Position numbers and translations under genes: made by a program
Origin: CAISIP01 sp038326025
GTDB lineage: Bacteria; Pseudomonadota; Gammaproteobacteria; Burkholderiales; Burkholderiaceae_C
Direction: 5' to 3'
Length of the DNA: 64,000 bases
NCBI GenBank assembly: GCA_038326025.1
Contig: JBBQJP010000015.1
Span: 23,727 to 87,726, forward strand
The notes under the pieces: generated by a model
The model's database searches: none
What the model was told of the DNA's origin: nothing
The model's input: the letters and a program-made list of their open reading frames with translations, nothing else
Part shown: positions 52,385 to 61,234 of the stretch, piece after piece
Layout: each line of letters starts with the position of its first letter
Numbering within the stretch: the first letter of the stretch is position 1

Positions 52385-53614
52385 ATGATGTCGCTGCCAG
52401 ATCGTGTCTTGATGGAAGTGCGCGGCCTGGTTGTCAGCGATGCGCAAGTGTTCGACCAGGCACTGCTTGGTAATCTGCGCCGCTTGCGTTGGCTGCTGCC
52501 GCTATTTCTGGCCCTGGTGCTGGGGTTGCTGGCGATTTTTGCGTGGCGCATCGACCCCGGCACCGAAGCGCAGACGTCTTGGCGCGAAGCGGTGATGAGC
52601 GTTTACCGCGTGACCATCGTCTGGCTGATCGTGATGGCCCTGGCCCTGTGGCGTCTGTCCTCGCGTACGTTTCCCGACATCGGGGTGCGCGTGTTGTTGT
52701 TCATCGCGCCGCTGGGATTCCTGACATTCACCGCCGTGATCGCGGTGCTGGGCCAGTGGGTTACGCCCAACATCAGCCCGTATTTGCTGGGGTGCGTATC
52801 CGTCAGCCTGCTGTTTCTGCTGCCGCCTGCGACGTCGGTTGGCTGCCTGTTGTTGGCCTACGCGGTGTTTTTCGTCGGCCTGGGGTTCACGCAGCCCGAC
52901 GAGTTCCTGCTGTTGACGAATCGCGTGAACGGCTTCGGCGCGACCTTGCTGGCGCTGGTGCTGTCGCTGACCTTGTGGAACCGCAACACACAGTACAGCC
53001 TGCTGCAGCGTGAGCTGACGGAGCGCAATGCCACGCTCGAGAAGCAACAAGCCGACCTGCTCTGGCTGGCCACCCGCGACGCGCTGACCGGTCTGTTCAA
53101 TCGTGGCGAATTCATGCGCCTGGCAGAACAGGAACTGCTGCGCACCCGCCGCCACGGTGGAAATACCGGCGTCATCGTGATCGACATGGACCACTTCAAG
53201 ACCATCAACGACCAGCATGGTCACCCGGCAGGCGACAAGGTGCTGGTGCACGTGGCCGAGGCACTACGCGACGGCGTGCGCATTACCGACATCGTGTCGC
53301 GGATCGGCGGCGAGGAGTTCATCGTGTTGTTGCCACAAACCGATATCGACGCCACGATGGTGCTGGCACAAAAGCTGCGCAAGCTTTTGCGGCGATCGGC
53401 GGTCCGGGTCAACAGCGATCTGGAGGTGAAGGTCACCGCCAGCTTCGGGGTGGCCTGCATGCCGGGCGGACACACCGGAACGGTGGCCGCCTTGTACGCC
53501 GCGGCCGACAATGCCTTGTACGAGGCCAAACGGGCCGGGCGGGATCAGGTGGCGCGGACCGAACCGGACGGCACACTCACGCCGTCGGATTTCCAGCGCA
53601 TGCGCCGCAGCTGA
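52385..53614 (+). CDS. Membrane diguanylate cyclase
   Basis: 409 residues. Six hydrophobic helices (about 35-200), a coiled linker (L-L-Q-R-E-L-T-E-R-N-A-T-L-E-K-Q-Q-A-D-L), then GGDEF (about 230-395) with R-I-G-G-E-E-F, the active GGEEF variant. It makes c-di-GMP from two GTP. No EAL domain. It is divergent from the broken PAS-GGDEF-EAL gene. Confidence 0.93.
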   Translation: MMSLPDRVLMEVRGLVVSDAQVFDQALLGNLRRLRWLLPLFLALVLGLLAIFAWRIDPGTEAQTSWREAVMSVYRVTIVWLIVMALALWRLSSRTFPDIGVRVLLFIAPLGFLTFTAVIAVLGQWVTPNISPYLLGCVSVSLLFLLPPATSVGCLLLAYAVFFVGLGFTQPDEFLLLTNRVNGFGATLLALVLSLTLWNRNTQYSLLQRELTERNATLEKQQADLLWLATRDALTGLFNRGEFMRLAEQELLRTRRHGGNTGVIVIDMDHFKTINDQHGHPAGDKVLVHVAEALRDGVRITDIVSRIGGEEFIVLLPQTDIDATMVLAQKLRKLLRRSAVRVNSDLEVKVTASFGVACMPGGHTGTVAALYAAADNALYEAKRAGRDQVARTEPDGTLTPSDFQRMRRS

Positions 53615-53668
53615 TCGGGTTTCGTCGCGGCCCCCCATGCACCTTGCGCAGGTCCGGCGGGCTCCGGC

Positions 53669-54952
53669 TCAGTGGTGGTGATTGTCGTTTCGGGCGATAT
53701 CGAGCAAATGCTCGACTTCGGCGCGATGATGCAGCCGGTTGTGGGCATACCAGCGCCGGATCAGCCACATCACCAGCGCGATCGTCACGCCAAAGCCCGT
53801 GATCGCAGCGAAGGTCGGAACCCCCACGCCCGCCGACAGGCTGTAGGCAGCGCCCAGTGCCAGAATACACGCCTGTTCATTGAAATTCTGCACTGCGATT
53901 GATCGCCCTGCACCCATCAGGTTGTGTCCGCGGTGCTGCAACAAGGCGTTCATCGGAACCACAAGGAAGCCACCCAGGGCACCGAGCAGGATCAGGAACG
54001 GCGCTGCAACCCAGACGTTGTCGATGAAGATCAGCAGGATGATCAGGCCGCCCATGCCGATGCCCAGCGTGATCACGCGCGGGCCGTCTTCCAGCCGCAT
54101 ACGCATCGACGCAACGACCGCACCGACGGCCATGCCGATGGCCACCACACCTTGCAGTGCCGACGCCTGGGTGACCGAATATCCCAGGGCCACGGCCGCC
54201 CACGACAACACAATGAATCGCAGATTGCCGGCAACGCCCCAGATCAGCGTTGTCGCCGCCAGCGAAATCTGGCCCAGCTTGTCGCGCCACAGGCGCATGT
54301 TGCAGGTCCAGAAGTCGGGCAGCAGCACAACGGGATTGCGCGGCAGCGGTCGCATCTCCACGCCGGTTTCCGGTATGTGGGTGTTGAACCAGGCGGCCAG
54401 CAGGTAAACAAAGATCAGCAGGCTGATCGCCGCGTCGGCCGGTGTGTCGATGCCCAGATCGATAAACGGAAAGTCAAAACCCAGCAAGACCGAGGACACT
54501 GCGTGGCTGACCAGCTGCCCACCGAGCAACACGCCCAGAATGATGGAGCCGATCGTCAGGCCTTCGATCCAGCCGTTGGCCTTGACCAGCTGGGATGCGG
54601 GCAGCAGTTCGGTCAGGATGCCGTATTTGGCCGGCGAGTAGGCCGCTGCGCCAAGTCCGACGATGGCATAGGACATCAGCGGATGCGTGCCGAACAACAT
54701 CATCAGGCAGCCGGCCACCTTGATGAAGTTGCTGATGAGCATGACCTGGCCCTTGGGCCGCGAGTCTGCGAACGCACCGACAAACGGCGCCAACAGCACG
54801 TAAAACAACGCAAACATCGGCACAAGTGCCGCTTGCTGCCATTCGCCGGCTTGCTCGCTTCGGAGCAACTGCACGGCGCAGACGAACAAGGCATTGTCGG
54901 CCAGCGAGCTGAAGAACTGCGCTGACATGATGGTATAGAACCCGCGCTTCAT
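53669..54952 (-). CDS. lplT: Lysophospholipid transporter LplT
   Basis: 427 residues, 12-helix MFS. It begins M-K-R-G-F-Y-T-I-M-S-A-Q-F-F-S-S-L-A-D-N-A-L-F, the LplT signature, and has A-Y-S-P-A-K-Y-G-I-L-T-E-L-L-P and N-A-L-L-Q-H-R-G-H. It flips lysophospholipid across the inner membrane for re-acylation. The Aas acyltransferase is not adjacent. A histidine-rich tail (N-D-N-H-H-H) is present. Divergent from alr, the common Burkholderiales arrangement. Confidence 0.95.
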   Translation of the reverse strand: MKRGFYTIMSAQFFSSLADNALFVCAVQLLRSEQAGEWQQAALVPMFALFYVLLAPFVGAFADSRPKGQVMLISNFIKVAGCLMMLFGTHPLMSYAIVGLGAAAYSPAKYGILTELLPASQLVKANGWIEGLTIGSIILGVLLGGQLVSHAVSSVLLGFDFPFIDLGIDTPADAAISLLIFVYLLAAWFNTHIPETGVEMRPLPRNPVVLLPDFWTCNMRLWRDKLGQISLAATTLIWGVAGNLRFIVLSWAAVALGYSVTQASALQGVVAIGMAVGAVVASMRMRLEDGPRVITLGIGMGGLIILLIFIDNVWVAAPFLILLGALGGFLVVPMNALLQHRGHNLMGAGRSIAVQNFNEQACILALGAAYSLSAGVGVPTFAAITGFGVTIALVMWLIRRWYAHNRLHHRAEVEHLLDIARNDNHHH

Positions 54953-55081
54953 GCCGTGCTGTGAGGGTCATCAGTACAGCTGATGCCGGTATCTTGTTTT
55001 CTGGTCTCCAACGTGGGCCCGGTTATATCACGGTGCAAGCTGCCAGAATGGGCGCTATTACCGTATTCCCATCATTGTTCC

Positions 55082-56191
55082 ATGCCCCGACCGATTCAGG
55101 CCACGATCCATTTGGACGCATTGCGTCATAACCTGGCGGTTTGCGCCAGCGCAGCGCCCGACGCGAAAGTATGGGCTGTTGTCAAAGCCAATGCCTATGG
55201 TCACGGCATCGAGCGTGTGTATGACGCTTTGCGGGGCGCCGACGGATTTGCCCTGCTCGATCTGAGCGAAGCACAGCGCGTGCGCGACCTGGGGTGGCGT
55301 GGCCCCATCCTGCTGCTCGAAGGTGTGTTCGAGCCACGTGACCTGGAGCTGTGTTCGCGCCTGGGCCTGTGGCACACGGTGCATTGCGCTGCGCAGATCG
55401 ACATGCTGGCCATGCACAAGACCCACGCGCCCCACCGCATCTTTCTCAAGTTGAACGCTGGCATGAACCGCCTGGGGTTCACGCCCCAGGCCTATCGCGC
55501 GGCATGGTCGCGGCTCGATGCGCTGCCGCAGGTCGGCGAGATTTCCCTGATGACCCATTTCAGCGACGCCGACGGCTCGGTGGGCGTCACAGCGCAGATG
55601 GCGGTATTCCAGGCCGCCACGCTGGACCTGCCGGGCGAACGCACGGTGGGCAATAGCGCGGCCACGCTGCGCCACATGCGCGGGTTTGAAGGCGCGCAGA
55701 GCATCGCGTCGGTGTCTGACTGGATCCGTCCTGGCATCGCAACCTATGGCAGTGCGCCCGACTACCCGGAACATGACGCGGCGCACTGGGGCTTGCGACC
55801 CACCATGACATTGGCGGCACGCATCATTGGTGAGCAGACGCTTGAGCCGGGCGACACGGTCGGATACGGCTCGTCCTTTGTGGCCGATCGAGCCATGCGC
55901 ATTGGTGTTGTCGCCTGTGGTTATGCCGACGGTTACCCCCGAGTGTGTCCGACCGGAACGCCGGTGTCGATCGACGGTGTGCCCGCGCGCACGGTCGGGC
56001 GTGTCAGCATGGACATGCTGACGGTGGATCTGACCCCGAATCCGGATGCCGGATTCGGTTCCGAAGTGATTCTGTGGGGCGGCACCGGCGATGCCGTGGT
56101 GCCGATCGATCAGGTGGCGTGTGCCGCTGGCACGGTGGGTTATGAATTGATGTGTGCGCTGGCGCTGCGGGTTCCGGTGGTCGTCGACTGA
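55082..56191 (+). CDS. alr: Alanine racemase
   Basis: 369 residues from ATG 55082. PLP lysine in V-V-K-A-N-A-Y-G-H-G (Lys35), N-x-G-M-N-R-L-G-F, H-F-S-D-A-D, and the catalytic Tyr in G-Y-G-S-S-F. It makes D-alanine for peptidoglycan. DadA at 21.7 kb degrades D-alanine, so synthesis and breakdown are both encoded in the window. Confidence 0.97.
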   Translation: MPRPIQATIHLDALRHNLAVCASAAPDAKVWAVVKANAYGHGIERVYDALRGADGFALLDLSEAQRVRDLGWRGPILLLEGVFEPRDLELCSRLGLWHTVHCAAQIDMLAMHKTHAPHRIFLKLNAGMNRLGFTPQAYRAAWSRLDALPQVGEISLMTHFSDADGSVGVTAQMAVFQAATLDLPGERTVGNSAATLRHMRGFEGAQSIASVSDWIRPGIATYGSAPDYPEHDAAHWGLRPTMTLAARIIGEQTLEPGDTVGYGSSFVADRAMRIGVVACGYADGYPRVCPTGTPVSIDGVPARTVGRVSMDMLTVDLTPNPDAGFGSEVILWGGTGDAVVPIDQVACAAGTVGYELMCALALRVPVVVD

Positions 56192-56278
56192 CAACCCGCT
56201 CAACCTTGATCGGCATCAAGCCTGGTCGGCCACAGGTGCGACGAACGGTAGTAGATTGTGGGCTCATCAGGGAAAAGC

Positions 56279-57253
56279 ATGGAATACAAGGATTACTACA
56301 AAGTGATGGGCCTGGCGCGCGACGCCAGTGCCGATGACATCAAGAAGGCCTATCGGAAACTGGCCCGCAAATACCACCCGGATCTCAGCAAGGAAGCCGA
56401 TGCGGAGGCGCGCTTCAAGGAAATCGGCGAGGCCCACGAGGTGCTCAAGGATCCGGAGAAACGCAGCGCCTATGACCAACTGGGCGCGAACTGGCAGGCC
56501 GGGCAGGACTTCCGCCCGCCGCCGGACTGGAATGCCGGGTCCGAGGGCGCCGGGCGGGGCTTCGGAGCGCAGGACGGAGCCGACCACAGCGATTTCTTCG
56601 ACGCCTTGTTTCGGCGCGGTTTCGGCGCCCGACCGTCGGGCCATGGCGGCAGTGGCGCCACCGGTGGTGGATTTCATGCCCATGGCGAAGATCGCCATGC
56701 CCGCATCCAGATCGACCTGGAGGATGCTTACCACGGTGCGCAGCGCACGCTGAGCCTGCGTGTACCCGAAAGTGACGCCCAGGGCCGGATCACAGCGCGC
56801 GAGCACACCATCACATTCGTCGTGCCCAAGGGGGTACGCGCCGGTCAACACATACGGCTGGCAGGTCAGGGTGGCGCCGGCATCGGGCAGGGCCAACCCG
56901 GCGACCTGTATCTGGAGGTGGCATTCAAACCCCACGCGCATTACCGGGTGGAACAGCGCGACGTGTATCTCGACCTGCCGGTTGCACCCTGGGAGGCCGC
57001 TCTGGGCGCGCAGATCGAGGTGCCCACGCCGGCGGGAACGGTCGAGCTGACGATCCCCGCCGGCTCGGCGGCCGGGCGCAAATTGCGCCTGCGCGGGCGA
57101 GGCATTCCGGGCGCTACACCGGGTGACTTTTATTTCGTATTGCAGATCGTGCTTCCGGCGGCGACCTCGGAGGTTGACCAGGCCGTCTACGCCGGCATGT
57201 TGTCCCATTTCAAGGGATTCGATCCGCGTGCCAGATTGGGAGGCAAGCCATGA
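56279..57253 (+). CDS. cbpA: Curved DNA-binding protein CbpA (DnaJ-type co-chaperone)
   Basis: 324 residues. J domain (1-70) with Y-H-P-D-L-S (HPD), Gly-rich linker (about 85-140) and DnaJ C-terminal substrate domains (about 145-310). It lacks the zinc-finger of DnaJ, as CbpA does. It stimulates DnaK and binds curved DNA. The stop overlaps cbpM by ATGA. Confidence 0.95.
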   Translation: MEYKDYYKVMGLARDASADDIKKAYRKLARKYHPDLSKEADAEARFKEIGEAHEVLKDPEKRSAYDQLGANWQAGQDFRPPPDWNAGSEGAGRGFGAQDGADHSDFFDALFRRGFGARPSGHGGSGATGGGFHAHGEDRHARIQIDLEDAYHGAQRTLSLRVPESDAQGRITAREHTITFVVPKGVRAGQHIRLAGQGGAGIGQGQPGDLYLEVAFKPHAHYRVEQRDVYLDLPVAPWEAALGAQIEVPTPAGTVELTIPAGSAAGRKLRLRGRGIPGATPGDFYFVLQIVLPAATSEVDQAVYAGMLSHFKGFDPRARLGGKP

Positions 57254-57567
57254 AAGTCCGTGCTACATCCGTGATAACCGATGTGTTGATCGTGGAGGAG
57301 CAGCTCGACCTGTCGCTGGAAGAGTTTTGCCGTGCATGTGGCACGCAGGCCGAGCAATTGGAGGCGCTGGTCGACGAAGGCGTGATCGCGCCCGAAGGCA
57401 GCGCGCCCGAACACTGGCGTTTCCCCGGCCTGCAGTTGCGCCGGGCCCGCGTCGCGGTGCGTCTGCAACGCGACCTGGGCGTCAACATCGCTGGCGCGGC
57501 GCTGGCGCTGCAGCTGATGGACGAGATCGAGGACTTGCGTGCCCGGCTTGGGCCGCGCGGGATCTGA
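57250..57567 (+). CDS. cbpM: CbpA modulator CbpM (MerR-like)
   Basis: 105 residues with a MerR-type helix-turn-helix remnant (L-E-E-F-C-R-A-C-G-T-Q-A-E-Q-L-E-A-L-V-D-E-G-V-I-x-P). It ends in L-Q-L-M-D-E-I-E-D-L-R-A-R-L. CbpM binds the CbpA J-domain and inhibits it. Translationally coupled to cbpA. Confidence 0.93.
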   Translation: MKVRATSVITDVLIVEEQLDLSLEEFCRACGTQAEQLEALVDEGVIAPEGSAPEHWRFPGLQLRRARVAVRLQRDLGVNIAGAALALQLMDEIEDLRARLGPRGI

Positions 57568-57577
57568 GACGTCCCGG

Positions 57578-59050
57578 TCAGTCCGGGTCAGCCAGTACAA
57601 AGTCGATGAAGCCGCGCTCGACATGGGCCACGGTCAGGCGCACCCGCACCTTCTGCCCGACGTCCAGACGTGGCGGTGCGCCGACCAGCTTGCCTTCCAC
57701 CGGAGGCGTGAAGATGCGCACCCAGTTCGCCTCGGCATTGATGCCGGTGATGATGCCTTCGAACACCTCGCCGATGCGGTTTTCCAGTACCAGGGCAGCC
57801 TCGGACTTGCGCACCCGTCGTTCCACCTTTTGCGCCGCATCTTCCTGCGTCGTGCATTGGTGTGCCAGCTCGCCGAGTTCGGCATTGTCGTAAGGCGGGT
57901 GACTGTGGCTTAAAACAGCCTTGATCAGGCGCGCCGTGATCAGGTCTGGATATCGGCGGTTCGGCGCGGTCGAATGCATGTAATCGCGCACCGCCAGACC
58001 AAAATGCCCGATGGGTGGGCCCGCCGGTGTTTCCACCACGTATTCTCCGCGGCCCATCAGCTTGACGACGACCAGGGACAGATCGGGGAAACGCAGCGGA
58101 TCGGCCCGGCGTCTCTGCGCCAGAAAGGCTTCCAGCGCCTTGCCGTCCGGCCGATGGGGTAGCGTCGTGCCCCATTGCTCGGCCAGGTCGACGATGCGCT
58201 GCCAGCGTTCGGGCGAACGCACAATGCGGCGCAGCGATACGCCGCCGTGATTGGCCAGGAAGTGAGCGGTGCACCCATTGGTGGCGACCATCAGCTCTTC
58301 GATCAGCTGGCGTGCACGGTTCTGCGGTTGTTCGCGGATGTCGACCACCTCTTCGCCTTCGAACACGGCGCGGGGCTGAAATGTCTCGAATTCGAGCGCG
58401 CCTTGCGCACGGCGCCTTGCACGCAGCTGCTGCGCCACACTGTCCTGCGTGCGCAACTGCGCGTCCATGCCCGGTACGGCGCGGGCGGCGGCGGGCAGAT
58501 CACCTTGCCCGACCAGCCAGTCGGATACCGCGTCATAGGCGAGCTGGGCCTTGTTGTGCACCAGGGCCTGCGATACGTTGGAGCCGGCGAGGCTGGCATC
58601 CGGGTTGAAGATCATCGTGGTGACGATGGCCAGCCGGTCCTGGTTCGGGTTCAGCGACGTCAGGTCGGTGGACAGGCGTTCAGGCAGCATCGGGAAGATG
58701 CGCGCGCCGGTGTAGACCGAGGTAGTGTTGGTGCGGGCGTGCGCGTCGATGGCGCTGCCCTTGTTCACCAGCGCGTCGACGTCGGCCACGGCCACCATGA
58801 TCTTGACCCGTCCGTCGGGCAATACCTCGCACACGCTGAGCTGGTCGAGGTCAAGCGAGTCGTCGTTGTCGATCGAGCACCAGTCCAGCGCGCGCAAGTC
58901 GGCAGCCTTTGGGTCGGTCGCCGGCCCCTGAATGCCTGCGAGCTGATCGAGCACGGCGGGCGGGAATTCCGGCTCCAGGCCACGCTCGCGCATGGCGTCG
59001 GCTGCGATGCGCGCCAGGTCGGCGCGGGTATGGGGATGAAGTGATGACAT
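57578..59050 (-). CDS. Compact RNase II/R-family exoribonuclease
   Basis: 490 residues. RNB catalytic domain (about 50-400) with the acid cluster S-I-D-N-D-D-S-L-D-L-D-Q and H-S-T-A-P-N-R-R-Y-P-D-L, then a short S1 domain. The N-terminal cold-shock domains of E. coli RNase II/R (~640-810 aa) are missing, as in short RNase II-like proteins of some bacteria. It degrades RNA 3' to 5'. It is convergent with cbpM. Confidence 0.92.
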   Translation of the reverse strand: MSSLHPHTRADLARIAADAMRERGLEPEFPPAVLDQLAGIQGPATDPKAADLRALDWCSIDNDDSLDLDQLSVCEVLPDGRVKIMVAVADVDALVNKGSAIDAHARTNTTSVYTGARIFPMLPERLSTDLTSLNPNQDRLAIVTTMIFNPDASLAGSNVSQALVHNKAQLAYDAVSDWLVGQGDLPAAARAVPGMDAQLRTQDSVAQQLRARRRAQGALEFETFQPRAVFEGEEVVDIREQPQNRARQLIEELMVATNGCTAHFLANHGGVSLRRIVRSPERWQRIVDLAEQWGTTLPHRPDGKALEAFLAQRRRADPLRFPDLSLVVVKLMGRGEYVVETPAGPPIGHFGLAVRDYMHSTAPNRRYPDLITARLIKAVLSHSHPPYDNAELGELAHQCTTQEDAAQKVERRVRKSEAALVLENRIGEVFEGIITGINAEANWVRIFTPPVEGKLVGAPPRLDVGQKVRVRLTVAHVERGFIDFVLADPD

Positions 59051-59100
59051 GACTCAATATACGCCGAGCGTCACGAGGCAGTGCGGGTGATGCGTGTGGT

Positions 59101-59877
59101 TCAGCTCCGGTAGCCGGTATCAACGCGATCGACCTGGCGCACCAGTGCATCGAATACATCCTGCCCACCACCATGATCAGGATGGAATTGCAGCGCATCG
59201 TGTGCACAACGTGCCGCGACAACGTCTGGTACGGTAATAGCCGCGCCCATGCTAAGCGTGGCCAGCTGGATCTCGCAGGCCCGCTGCAGCGTCCACAACA
59301 ATGCGAAGGTCTGCGGCAGCGTTTTTCCCCAGACCAGAAGCCCGTGGTTGCGCAGGATCACCGCCGGTTTGTCACCGATGCTGGCAAGCAGGCGTGGTGC
59401 TTCGTCAGCATGGATGGTGATGCCCTCGAAGTCATGGTAGGCAAGCTTGCCGTGCAACTGCGCGCTGTAGAAATTGGTCTGCTGCAGGCCGCCCTGCAGA
59501 CAGGCCACGGCCATGCCGGCAGTGGTGTGGGTATGCATCACGCAATGCGCCTGGGGCAAGGCGTCGTGGATGGCGGCGTGCACGGTGAAGCCGGCCGGGT
59601 TCACGACATGGCGCGAGCCGTCCTGCACCTGGCCCTGCAGATCGATCTTGACCAGGTTGCTGGCCGTGACTTCGCTGTAGTGCAGGCCGAATGGGTTGAT
59701 CAGAAATTGCCGCTCGCCGCCGGTCGCGCTGTCGGGCAGGCGCACCGTGATGTGGTTGTAGATCAGCTCGGTCCAGCCGAGCAAAGCAAATACCCGGTAA
59801 CAGGCGGCCAGTTGTACCCGCGCGGCCTGTTCGTCCGGATGCCACGCGGTGGGTGCCGCGCGGCCCGGGTCAGCCAT
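59101..59877 (-). CDS. Class II aldolase/adducin family protein
   Basis: 258 residues from ATG 59877. Zinc-site pattern H-T-H-T-T-A-G and L-R-N-H-G-L-L; T-E-L-I-Y-N-H-I-T-V-R at the start. Family members split or decarboxylate sugar acids and phosphates; several annotated relatives are of unknown substrate. It overlaps the HpaI-type aldolase by 8 nt and is the last of a three-gene operon. Confidence 0.88.
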   Translation of the reverse strand: MADPGRAAPTAWHPDEQAARVQLAACYRVFALLGWTELIYNHITVRLPDSATGGERQFLINPFGLHYSEVTASNLVKIDLQGQVQDGSRHVVNPAGFTVHAAIHDALPQAHCVMHTHTTAGMAVACLQGGLQQTNFYSAQLHGKLAYHDFEGITIHADEAPRLLASIGDKPAVILRNHGLLVWGKTLPQTFALLWTLQRACEIQLATLSMGAAITVPDVVAARCAHDALQFHPDHGGGQDVFDALVRQVDRVDTGYRS

Positions 59878-60673
59878 AAGTCTTGTCGGCTGATGGCGCT
59901 GCAGCCGGCGCCGTGGCCATGAACTCATTGACCAGTGCGGCCGTGCCACGCGTCAGGATGCCGGTGTCCAGGCCCACGGCAACGAACAACGCGCCCAGCT
60001 CGAGGTAGCGCTTGGAGAGTTTGGTGTCGGCGGTCAGGATGCCGGGCGCCTTGCCCGCCTTGAGAACGCGAGCGATCGCGTCTTCGATCGCAGCCTGCAC
60101 CTCGGGGTGGCCCGGGTTGCCCATATGGCCCATCGACGCCGACAGGTCGGCCGGACCGATGAAGACACCATCGACGCCGTCTATGGCGGCAATCGCATCC
60201 AGGTTGGACAGCGCCAGGCGGGTTTCGGCCTGCACCAGCAGGCAGATCTGATCATTCGCCTCCAGGGCGTAACGCGGATAACGGCCCCAGCGCGACGCGC
60301 GGGCGCCCGCCATGCCGCGTATGCCCAGTGGCGGGTAGCGGCAGGCCTGCACCAGCGCCTGGGCCTGCTCCGGCGTGTCTACCATCGGCACCAGCAGGTT
60401 GGGCACGCCCAGGTCGAGGTATTGCTTGATCAGCGCAGTGTCACCGACCGGCACGCGGCACACCGGTTGGCTGCGATAGGCCGCAATCGTCTGCAAATGC
60501 ACCAGCATGCTCTGCAGGTCGTTGGGCGTGTGTTCGCCGTCGAGCAGCAACCAGTCGAAGCCGGCGCCGGCGCAAATTTCGGTGCTCAGCGAATGGGGCA
60601 GGCTAAGCCAAAGGCCGATCTGGGCCTGTCGGTCCTGCAGCGCCTTCTTGAAGGTATTGACGGGGGTATGCAT
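59870..60673 (-). CDS. HpcH/HpaI-family class II pyruvate aldolase
   Basis: 267 residues from ATG 60673. G-L-W-L-S-L, L-L-L-D-G-E-H-T-P-N-D, Q-A-E-T-R (metal Glu), and F-I-G-P-A-D-L-S are the HpaI family marks. It cleaves 4-hydroxy-2-oxo acids to pyruvate and an aldehyde (HpaI itself acts on 2,4-dihydroxyhept-2-enedioate). Its neighbour upstream is a CHMI-like isomerase, consistent with a meta-cleavage-like pathway. Confidence 0.9.
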   Translation of the reverse strand: MHTPVNTFKKALQDRQAQIGLWLSLPHSLSTEICAGAGFDWLLLDGEHTPNDLQSMLVHLQTIAAYRSQPVCRVPVGDTALIKQYLDLGVPNLLVPMVDTPEQAQALVQACRYPPLGIRGMAGARASRWGRYPRYALEANDQICLLVQAETRLALSNLDAIAAIDGVDGVFIGPADLSASMGHMGNPGHPEVQAAIEDAIARVLKAGKAPGILTADTKLSKRYLELGALFVAVGLDTGILTRGTAALVNEFMATAPAAAPSADKTYG

Positions 60674-60725
60674 GGTGCTCCTTGGGTCTGGAAGTAGGGG
60701 GCGGGTCGGATCGGATCGGTACGGG

Positions 60726-61130
60726 TCAGTTTGCCTGGAACAAGGGGTGCAGATTGCTGTGGTTGGCATCAAACACTTCATGTCCCTCGTCGATCTGAAA
60801 AGTCAGACCAATATGGCGCTCCTTGAAGACCGGTTGAAAGTGGGCCTTGGCGCACATCAACAAGGCATCACCGATCCGTCTGTGGGTGGCGGCGCTGCGG
60901 CCATGGGCCATGCGCATGTTGAGATACACAAAGGCGTAGTCGGCCTTGCCGTCAGCCACCGCGTAATGCCTGGCCGGATACGCCAGCACTCGGGTGTTGC
61001 CGGTCGGGAACACCGGTTGGCCGTCGTCGTCAGGGGTCAGCAGCAGCGTGTCGGCCAAAACACGGCACAGGACGGTCATGTCGGTCTCCTGATCCAGGTT
61101 CGGGGTGTAGAGCACAACGAGATGGGGCAT
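60726..61130 (-). CDS. 5-carboxymethyl-2-hydroxymuconate isomerase-like protein
   Basis: 134 residues from ATG 61130. M-P-H-L-V-V-L-Y-T-P-N-L gives the N-terminal Pro2 of the tautomerase superfamily; G-K-A-D-Y-A-F-V-Y-L-N-M-R-M and L-T-F-Q-I-D-E fit the CHMI (HpaF) family. HpaF isomerises CHM in homoprotocatechuate breakdown. The rest of an hpa operon is not in the window, so the true substrate is open. Confidence 0.78.
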   Translation of the reverse strand: MPHLVVLYTPNLDQETDMTVLCRVLADTLLLTPDDDGQPVFPTGNTRVLAYPARHYAVADGKADYAFVYLNMRMAHGRSAATHRRIGDALLMCAKAHFQPVFKERHIGLTFQIDEGHEVFDANHSNLHPLFQAN

Positions 61131-61234
61131 GGGGTCGGACTTTCCAGGGAATCCCGTCAAATGTAGCCGGGCTTTCCCGCGCATGCGGGAGGCCGCCGGA
61201 CGGCATCGGTCAGGCCGGGCGCTAACATGGCCAC

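Noticed and set aside
53669..54952. Drug-efflux role for the LplT gene
   Set aside because: The N-terminal signature and position beside alr fit LplT better than a general MFS exporter.
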